Shown in pieces: positions 5,179 to 10,077 of a stretch of DNA of 10,077 nt. Within the stretch, counting starts at the first letter, position 1. Each line of letters opens with the position of its first letter. A model generated the notes under the pieces. It was not told the origin of the DNA. It saw nothing but the letters and a program-made list of their open reading frames with translations, and ran no database searches. The translations under genes and the position numbers were made by a program. Source of the stretch: Candidatus Aminicenantota bacterium (GTDB taxonomy: Bacteria; Acidobacteriota; UBA4820; DSQY01); the NCBI GenBank assembly GCA_027365515.1, contig DAHXMK010000100.1, positions 1 through 10,077 of the forward strand, read 5' to 3'.

Positions 5179-5204
5179 CGGCGTCTTGGTTTCATCCCTC
5201 TCAT
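5130..5204 (-). CDS. Small ORF (24 residues) with a CxxC motif, ending in the attC; possible truncated HNH-type gene
   Basis: Begins ATG at 5204, about where transcription from the promoter at 5211-5239 should start, and ends TAG inside the attC R' box. The product reads MRGMKPRRRANPLCEDCRRQ and four more residues. The segment RRANPLCEDC resembles the first zinc-binding part of some HNH nucleases (RxxPLCxxC), but nothing after it fits; it could be a remnant cut short by a cassette junction. It could also be a leader peptide or chance. No clear ribosome site. Confidence 0.3.
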   Translation of the reverse strand: MRGMKPRRRANPLCEDCRRQSNKR

Positions 5205-5210
5205 GCCGTG

Positions 5211-5239
5211 AATGTACTGCGTGTGCGGGGGAGTGTCAA
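5211..5239 (-). promoter_or_regulatory. Consensus-like sigma-70 promoter heading the cassette array
   Basis: On the minus strand: perfect TTGACA (5239-5234), a 17-base spacer, then TACATT (5216-5211). It points into the attC and the 188-residue cassette gene, so it plays the part that the Pc promoter plays in a complete integron. No integrase gene accompanies it here. Confidence 0.65.
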
Positions 5240-5271
5240 GGTGGCTTTCAAGGCCTTTGCGGGTGAAATTG

Positions 5272-5289
5272 GATGCCCACAAGGGCATC
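5272..5289. repeat. Perfect hairpin
   Basis: GATGCCC, ACAA loop, GGGCATC: a 7-bp perfect stem, about 33 bases upstream of the array promoter. No U-tract follows on either strand. It may be an operator or a weak terminator. The surrounding stretch 5240-5741 has no convincing gene. An 86-codon frame at 5201-5461 (TTG start) looks spurious. Confidence 0.5.
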
Positions 5290-5474
5290 TAAATGGCTTG
5301 TTTTGCCGTGGGTTGGTGCTATACTCGGCCTTCGCTGCTATGAGCGGTGATTTTACAAGCTGGTGAATTGGGAGGAGCATGGGACGGGTCCATGTCTTTC
5401 CATCACTCTTGAGTGCCAAGGCGTCGGCGCGGCCTTTCGCGCCGTCAACTTGCCTCCCCAATGCGCTAACTCGG

Positions 5475-5517
5475 GGTCACATCTTGCTTTCAACCGCCAG
5501 GGTCACATCTTGCTTTC
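5475..5517 (+). repeat. Direct repeat GGTCACATCTTGCTTTC, two copies
   Basis: Two identical 17-base copies (5475-5491 and 5501-5517) are separated by 9 bases. A variant, GGTCGCATCTTGCTTCT, is at 6299-6315, upstream of the neighbouring lipoprotein gene. Function is unknown; they may be ends of a small mobile unit. Confidence 0.6.
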
Positions 5518-5578
5518 TAGCATTTCTCAACTCTGAGCACGACTTGACTTGCCGCGCTTCGTTCTTATGGTCATTGCC

Positions 5579-5645
5579 AACTCAAAACTCCTAACTCAAA
5601 ACTCAAAACTATCCTTGTTCAAAATTCACCATTCGCAATTCGCCC
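5579..5645 (+). repeat. AACTCAAAACTC tandem micro-repeat with adjoining ATTC-rich tract
   Basis: Units of AACTCAAAACTC / CTAACTCAAAAC (5579-5610) are followed by TTCAAAATTCACCATTCGCAATTC. Both types also occur at 1929-1960 and 1813-1845. The cassette array is thus flanked by the same repeat families on both sides. Confidence 0.55.
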
Positions 5646-5741
5646 CGTATCCTGCTTCCCTTGAGCTTGTAGCCACCGTTAAGACATGAGTTCGTCAACA
5701 TAGATGAGGGAGATGGCTACCTGTTCCTGTTTGCTCCCACT

Positions 5742-6242
5742 CTAGATACCACACGGCGTTAACAACCCGGAAGCTGGCCATGAGTCCTTCCCTAAACTAA
5801 GCGTCCCCGTCTGCATGTCGTAGACGAACCATTTGATTTCCCCCAAATCACTTGCCAGACACATCCTGTTAAAATGTATCTCCTTAACCCATTTTCTTTC
5901 AATAGCGGGCAGGCAAAGAAACCTTCCCTTGCGAAGGATACTCCATATACAGAGGTCATGCTTCGACGTAACTTGAGACAAGGCTAGAGAGACGTCATCG
6001 CTCTTAGTACAATCCACAAAAACGATCCCGTCCTGCTGAAGAGCCAGTTTCTGTTTAGGCCCCCAGTAGTACTTTGTATCCCAAGAAAGGCCTCTGAATT
6101 GTTCTGCACCTGGCCCCATCGATAACCGGCTAGAGACCATTAAGAACAAGTCATCCTTCGCTTTTTCGGGAGGCCTCCCGGCACAACAGATCAGCAGTTG
6201 AATAGCGGCAAGCCCCAGGACAGTAGGCAAGATTCTCATCAT
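5742..6242 (-). CDS. Predicted small lipoprotein of unknown function
   Basis: A 166-residue product that I do not recognise. An N-terminal signal peptide (MMRILPTVLGLAAIQLLICC) ends in two cysteines; Cys19 or Cys20 would be lipidated, followed by AGRPP. The isoleucine or cysteine at -1 is not ideal for a lipobox. The mature part is a mixed alpha/beta stretch with several tryptophans and cysteines and no known motif. The ATG at 6242 is preferred because AAGGA lies 7 bases before it; an ATG at 6257 is the alternative. It is AT-richer than the hem genes. No complete attC follows it; TCTTAAC at 5684-5678 is at best a single core-like box. It may be a decayed cassette or part of the same accessory block. 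Confidence 0.62.
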   Translation of the reverse strand: MMRILPTVLGLAAIQLLICCAGRPPEKAKDDLFLMVSSRLSMGPGAEQFRGLSWDTKYYWGPKQKLALQQDGIVFVDCTKSDDVSLALSQVTSKHDLCIWSILRKGRFLCLPAIERKWVKEIHFNRMCLASDLGEIKWFVYDMQTGTLSLGKDSWPASGLLTPCGI

Positions 6243-6372
6243 CCTGTTTTCCTTCATAAGGTCACCATTTGACACCAAAAATGTCTGTAGTAATTCAAGG
6301 TCGCATCTTGCTTCTTAGCACCCCCCGCGCAAATCTTGCCTCTTTCACTATTCACGGCTCACGAATCACGCA

Positions 6373-6403
6373 ATCGGCGTCTGGAGACGCCTCCTACAAC
6401 CTC
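6373..6403. repeat. Palindromic (REP-like) repeat, copy 3 (inverted)
   Basis: Identical over 31 bases to the reverse complement of 847-877, including the GGCGTCTCCAGACGCC hairpin. It lies about 65 bases past the hemH stop in the direction of hem transcription, where it could protect or end the hemENH mRNA. There is no U-tract. Confidence 0.72.
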
Positions 6404-6458
6404 TCACGTCTAACTTCTCACTTGTTTTCCTTCGTGTCCTTCGTGCCTTTGTGGTGAA
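6402..6458 (-). repeat. Dispersed repeat, TTCACCACAAAG type (right island copy)
   Basis: On the minus strand it starts 9 bases after the hemH stop codon and reads TTCACCACAAAGGCACGAAG and onward to GTGAGAAGTTAGACGTGAG. It is inverted relative to the copy at 651-684 near hemY, so the two copies bracket the accessory region. Confidence 0.7.
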
Positions 6459-6467
6459 CATCTTTTT

Positions 6468-7520
6468 TTATCGCTCCGCGCCGTCGGCCCGCTTGACCGC
6501 CTCGGCGAGGGCGGCGATGAGGCCGGGGTGGGTCTGGAGCGTCGGCACTCGCGTGAAGCCGACGCCGAGGTTGACGGAGAGGGCGCGGTAAAGAATGTCG
6601 AGCTCGTAAAGCGTCTCGCTGTGCTCTGAAACGAAGGAGAGGGGGACGACGATGACGTGGCGGACCTTCCCCTGGGCGTAGGCCCTGATGACCGATTCAA
6701 CCGAAGGCTCCAGCCAGCGCATCGGCCCCACTTTGCTCTGCCAGGCGAGGGCGGCTGGCGCGCCGGCCGACTCCCGCGCTTCTTCCGAGAGGCGCAACTC
6801 CCTGCCGAGCTTCTTGCTCACGGCCCGCGCCGTCGCCTCGACCGCTGATTTGTAAGGGTCGCCCTTGGCCACCGATTTGGGCAGGCCGTGGGCGGCGAAG
6901 AGAAGCGCCGCCTCTCTGGGAGAGCCCTCGACCGCCTCCCGGACGCTTCCCTCCAGGGCGTCGAGATATTCCGGGCGCTCCCAGAAGGAGCGGACTTCCG
7001 CCTGCGCGCCGTTCCAGCCGATTCTTTTCAGCGCCCTCGCCGCCTCTTTCAGGGACGAGCCGGTGGTTGACCGGCACTCGTGGGGGTAGAGCGGCAGGTG
7101 GATGATCTTTTCGTGGCCGTTCGCGGCGATCTCGCGGCAGGCGTCGGCGATGAAGGGGCGGAAGTAGCGCATTCCCACGTAACAGCGGAAGCCGCCGCCG
7201 AGCGCCTGTTGAAGCGCGTCGGCCTGAGCCCTGGTCTGTTCGAGGATGGGGCTGTAACAGCCCATCGCCTCGTAGGTATGCCGCAAGAGCGGCGCGCGCC
7301 TTTTCGCGGCGAATCTCGCCACCAGTGGCCTGACGAGGCTTGGAATCGGGATGAGGTCCGCGTCCATGAAGATGTTCCGAAGGTAGGGCTCGCAATCGGC
7401 CGGCCCTTCCGGCCCGCCGTAGTTGCTCAGGAGGACCGCCGCCGTGGCCTTCGTGGGTTCGTGAGGAGGTGAGGAGGCGGGGAGGTGAAGAGGGCCACCT
7501 TCGGCGCTACGAGAGTTCAT
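6468..7520 (-). CDS. hemH: Ferrochelatase
   Basis: Inserts ferrous iron into protoporphyrin IX, the last step of haem synthesis. The 350-residue product has the family motifs in order: LLSNYGGPEG (30-39), GMRYFRPFIADA (116-127), LPLYPHECRSTTGSS (142-156), AAHGLP with catalytic His211, LAWQSKVGPMRWLEPS (258-273), and VVPLSFVSEHSETLYELD with the conserved Glu302. No cysteine cluster for an iron-sulphur centre is seen at the C-terminus. The ATG at 7520 is 47 bases past the hemN stop, with GGGGGA about 10 bases upstream. Residues 1-25 are low in complexity, precede the first conserved strand, and are encoded by repeat-like DNA, so they may be a late addition. The frame is open far upstream, but that part is a shadow of hemN. 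Confidence 0.93.
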   Translation of the reverse strand: MNSRSAEGGPLHLPASSPPHEPTKATAAVLLSNYGGPEGPADCEPYLRNIFMDADLIPIPSLVRPLVARFAAKRRAPLLRHTYEAMGCYSPILEQTRAQADALQQALGGGFRCYVGMRYFRPFIADACREIAANGHEKIIHLPLYPHECRSTTGSSLKEAARALKRIGWNGAQAEVRSFWERPEYLDALEGSVREAVEGSPREAALLFAAHGLPKSVAKGDPYKSAVEATARAVSKKLGRELRLSEEARESAGAPAALAWQSKVGPMRWLEPSVESVIRAYAQGKVRHVIVVPLSFVSEHSETLYELDILYRALSVNLGVGFTRVPTLQTHPGLIAALAEAVKRADGAER

Positions 7521-7567
7521 GCTGCGTGGTCCCCCTTCCTCACTTTCTGACTTCCCGACTTCGCCTC

Positions 7568-8962
7568 TTACACGGTCCTCGAAAAGCGGTTGCTTTCGCC
7601 CTGCTTGCGGAGATAGGCGTCGAAGGGCATGGCGATGTTGCGGACCAGGAGCCTGCCGAGCGGCGTGACTTCTATTCTGTCGCCGTGGAGGGCCACCAGG
7701 CCGTCCTCCTCCATCGGCTTGAGGTCGCGCAGGGCGTCGGAGAAAGTCTCGTCGAACGAGACGCCGTAGGCCGACTCGATTTCTTTCTTGTAGAGGACGA
7801 AGTGGCACATGAGCTTGGTGATGACGTCCCTTCTCATCACGTCGTCGTCGGTCAGCAGGACCCCCCGGAAGGCCGCGAGGCCGTCGGCCTTGACCGCTTC
7901 CTGGTAAGCCTTCAGCTCTTTGCGGTTCTGGACGTAGCAGCGGCCGACCTGGCCGATGGAGGTGACGCCGACGCCGTAAAGGTCGCAGCCGGCCTTCGTC
8001 GTGTAGCCTTGGAAGTTGCGGTAGAGCGTGCGCTCCTTGAGCGCCTTGCAAAGCTCGTCGTCCGGGCGCGCGAAGTGGTCCATCCCGACGTAGAGGTAGC
8101 CGTTGGAGGTGAACTTCTCCGCCACCATCTCGAGAATGTCGAGCTTCTCCGAGGGCGAAGGCATCGCCTCTCTTGGAATCGCGCGCTGGTGGCCGATCAT
8201 CTCGGGCAGGTAGGCGAAGTTGAAGACGGCGATTCTGTCCGGCCCCATCTTGATGATCTTTTCGACCGTCGAGGCGAAGCGGGAAGCGGTCTGGTAGGGA
8301 AGGCCGTAGATCAGGTCAACGTTGATGGAAGTGAAGCCGAGCTGGCGGCAGCGGTTGAAGATTCCCTCGGTCAGCTCTTGAGGCTGTACCCGGTGGACGG
8401 CCTTCTGAACCTCGGCGTCATAATCTTGAATGCCCATCGAGATTCTGTTGAAGCCCCCGTCGGCGAAAAGCTGAAGGTGCTCCTCGGTCACCGCCCTCGG
8501 GTCTATCTCGACGCCGATCTCCGCCCCCGGCTCGAAGTCGAACCGCTCCCTGATGCCTTCCCAGAGCTTCTTGAGGGCCGGCGCCGGGATGAAGGTGGGC
8601 GTGCCGCCGCCCCAGTGGACCTGGGCCACTTTGCGCGACGGCTTGAGGCGCGATTTCAGCGCGTCCATTTCGAGGAGCAGGTGGTCAACGTAGACGTCGC
8701 CGAGGCTCTTGTCCTTGGTGAAGGTGACGTTGCAGCCGCAGAAGTAGCAGACCGACTGGCAGAAGGGAAGGTGGAAGTAGAGCGACAGGGGCGGGGGATC
8801 GGGCGCGGCGTTGGTTCTGGTTATCTCCTTCTCGTACTCCTTCGTCCCGAACCCCTCGTGAAAGTAAGGCGCGGCCGGGTAGGAGGTGTAGCGCGGCCCC
8901 GGCTTGTCGTACTTGAGGATTTTCTCTTTGTCGAAGACCGGGGCGTCCCAGCGTTCGCTCAT
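7568..8962 (-). CDS. hemN: Oxygen-independent coproporphyrinogen III dehydrogenase (radical SAM)
   Basis: Converts coproporphyrinogen III to protoporphyrinogen IX by two anaerobic decarboxylations using S-adenosylmethionine and a [4Fe-4S] cluster. The 464-residue length matches true HemN (about 457). The N-terminus has the HemN-specific KYDKPGPRYTSYP (17-29). The cluster ligands are in FHLPFCQSVCYFCGC: Cys68, Cys72 and Cys75, plus Cys77. The SAM-binding GGGTPTF follows at 118-124. The N-terminal arm and these motifs separate it from HemW-type paralogues. The ATG at 8962 directly follows the hemE TAA with no gap, so the genes are co-transcribed and probably translationally coupled. hemH follows after 47 bases. 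Cytoplasmic. Confidence 0.95.
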   Translation of the reverse strand: MSERWDAPVFDKEKILKYDKPGPRYTSYPAAPYFHEGFGTKEYEKEITRTNAAPDPPPLSLYFHLPFCQSVCYFCGCNVTFTKDKSLGDVYVDHLLLEMDALKSRLKPSRKVAQVHWGGGTPTFIPAPALKKLWEGIRERFDFEPGAEIGVEIDPRAVTEEHLQLFADGGFNRISMGIQDYDAEVQKAVHRVQPQELTEGIFNRCRQLGFTSINVDLIYGLPYQTASRFASTVEKIIKMGPDRIAVFNFAYLPEMIGHQRAIPREAMPSPSEKLDILEMVAEKFTSNGYLYVGMDHFARPDDELCKALKERTLYRNFQGYTTKAGCDLYGVGVTSIGQVGRCYVQNRKELKAYQEAVKADGLAAFRGVLLTDDDVMRRDVITKLMCHFVLYKKEIESAYGVSFDETFSDALRDLKPMEEDGLVALHGDRIEVTPLGRLLVRNIAMPFDAYLRKQGESNRFSRTV

Positions 8963-10003
8963 TTAGATTTCCTTCCGGCCAAGCTCGTGGACCATTTCGA
9001 CCAGCGCGATCGCGTTCTCCCTGGGCACGTCGGGCAGCATCCCGTGGCCTAGGTTGAAGACGTGGCCGGATTGGGGCGCGTGGGCGATGATTCTACGCGC
9101 CTGCTCCTTGATGACCCCGGCCGGCGCGTAAAGGGCCATCGGGTCCATGTTGCCCTGAAGGGCGCAGCTTCCGCGCGTGCGCTCCCGCGCCTCGTCCATG
9201 CCGACGCGCCAGTCCACCGAAATCACGTCCGCTCCGGTGAGCGCCATCTCCTCAAGGAACTGCGCCGACCCGTTCACGTAAAGGATCATCGGGACACCGA
9301 GGCTTTTCAAGGCCGAGAAGACGCGCGCGGTCGCCGTCAGAACGAACTCGCGGTAGTGGTGGCGTGACAAGACGCCGGCCCAAGTGTCGAAAAGCTGGAC
9401 CGCCTGCGCCCCCGCCTCGATCTGCGCCTTGAGGTAGATGATCACCGTTTCGGCCATCAGTCCCAGAAGGCGGCAGAAGCTCTCCGGGTCCTGGTACATC
9501 CAGTTCAAAACCTGCCCGAAGGTTCGCGACGTGCCCCCTTCGACGGCGTAGCAGGCGAGGGTGAAAGGCGCCCCTGCGAAGCCGATGAGAGGCACCCTTC
9601 CGCCGAGTTCCCGCCGCACGAGCCCGACGGCGTCGAGGACGAAGCGGGTCTCCGAAGCCGGGTCCGGGACGCGCAGCTTGTCCAGGTCAACGGAGCTTCT
9701 TACCGGTTCAAGCTTCGGGCCCTCTCCCTCGCCGAAGCTGATCGGTATGCCCATCGCTTCGAGCGGTATGAGAATGTCGGAAAACAGGATCGCGGCGTCA
9801 ACGCCAAGAATGTCAACAGGCTGGATGGTCACCTGACAGGCGAGCTCCGGCGTCTTGCAGAGCGCGAGAAATCCCCCCGCCTTCTCGCGCACGGCGCGGT
9901 ATTCGGAGAGGTAGCGACCCGCCTGTCGCATGAACCAGACCGGCGTCGTGTCAACCTTCTGCTGCCTGCACGCCCTGAGAAATCTATCGTTCCGTTCAGC
10001 CAA
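8963..10003 (-). CDS. hemE: Uroporphyrinogen III decarboxylase
   Basis: Removes four carboxyl groups from uroporphyrinogen III to give coproporphyrinogen III; cytoplasmic and cofactor-free. The 346-residue product has the family length. Motifs: RQAGRYLSEYR (26-36), FSDIL with catalytic Asp76, GFAGAPFTLACYAVEGG with Tyr152, and FNLGHG (316-321). The start is TTG at 10003, chosen because GGGAGG lies 6 bases upstream and the protein then begins at the normal place; no ATG in frame fits better. It is the first gene of the hem run. A possible promoter lies upstream on the minus strand (TTGGCA at 10055-10050, 18 bases, TACTCT at 10031-10026), but the -10 box is poor. Nothing else is visible in 10004-10077. 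Confidence 0.95.
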   Translation of the reverse strand: MAERNDRFLRACRQQKVDTTPVWFMRQAGRYLSEYRAVREKAGGFLALCKTPELACQVTIQPVDILGVDAAILFSDILIPLEAMGIPISFGEGEGPKLEPVRSSVDLDKLRVPDPASETRFVLDAVGLVRRELGGRVPLIGFAGAPFTLACYAVEGGTSRTFGQVLNWMYQDPESFCRLLGLMAETVIIYLKAQIEAGAQAVQLFDTWAGVLSRHHYREFVLTATARVFSALKSLGVPMILYVNGSAQFLEEMALTGADVISVDWRVGMDEARERTRGSCALQGNMDPMALYAPAGVIKEQARRIIAHAPQSGHVFNLGHGMLPDVPRENAIALVEMVHELGRKEI

Positions 10004-10077
10004 TGGCGGCCTCCCATTGAACTCAAGAGTACCATGAAGCGGGCCGCTATGCCAAAGCGCAGCGTCTTGCTTCCCTA

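Noticed and set aside
5201..5461. 86-codon frame with TTG start and a CPCG motif
   Set aside because: No ribosome site, odd composition, overlaps the array promoter and hairpins; no family recognised. Kept only as a remote possibility.
5678..5684. TCTTAAC as the R'' box of a further attC after the 5742-6242 lipoprotein gene
   Set aside because: First base does not fit RYYYAAC, and no matching R' box with pairing arms was found within normal attC distance.
6468..8051. Long frame extending hemH upstream through hemN to residue 527
   Set aside because: The extra 177 codons overlap hemN in another frame and read as Arg/Pro/Gly-rich noise. Ferrochelatase homology begins after the ATG at 7520.
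7469..9052. 527-codon plus-strand open frame opposite hemN
   Set aside because: Valine- and arginine-rich translation of the antisense of a GC-rich gene; no motif, and hemN on the other strand is certain.

Overview
The window carries a bacterial haem-biosynthesis operon that is interrupted by about 6 kb of accessory DNA. All supported genes read on the minus strand. The fused-haem genes are GC-rich. Several cassette proteins look like lipoproteins, which suits a Gram-negative host. The short dispersed repeats (TTCACCACAAAG-type, GGCGTCTCCAGACGCC palindromes, AACTCAAAACTC and AATTCAAAATT tracts) are of a kind seen in environmental genomes such as Desulfobacterota or Acidobacteriota. A Geobacter-like or other deltaproteobacterial host is a guess, not a demonstration.

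Right part (about 6468-10003): hemE, hemN and hemH, in transcription order. They encode uroporphyrinogen decarboxylase, oxygen-independent coproporphyrinogen III dehydrogenase and ferrochelatase. At the far left (1-513) is the N-terminal 171 residues of a HemY-type protoporphyrinogen oxidase on the same strand. The four enzymes make the run uroporphyrinogen III -> coproporphyrinogen III -> protoporphyrinogen IX -> protoporphyrin IX -> haem. The simplest reading is an ancestral hemE-hemN-hemH-hemY operon, later split between hemH and hemY.

Middle part (about 1969-5178): an array of gene cassettes, all in one orientation, separated by sites that look like integron attC sites. They have RYYYAAC / GTTRRRY ends, internal pairing arms, and stop codons lying in or touching the R'' box. 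No integron integrase is in the window, so this is best described as a CALIN (cluster of attC sites lacking an integrase). In transcription order the cassettes hold an unrecognised 188-residue protein, a HicB-HicA toxin-antitoxin pair with its own promoter, a DUF6794-like lipoprotein, a second lipoprotein with a probable beta-sandwich, and a small three-helix membrane protein. A third small lipoprotein gene (5742-6242) lies upstream. A consensus-like promoter and a 24-codon ORF ending in an attC stand at the head of the array.

Between the array and hemY lies a MazE-MazF toxin-antitoxin pair (902-1483) with a clear sigma-70 promoter, bracketed by copies of a palindromic repeat. Inverted copies of another repeat mark both edges of the whole accessory block, next to hemH and near hemY. 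hemY may therefore depend on read-through or on the mazEF promoter. I saw no tRNA, rRNA, CRISPR array, transposase or integrase gene.
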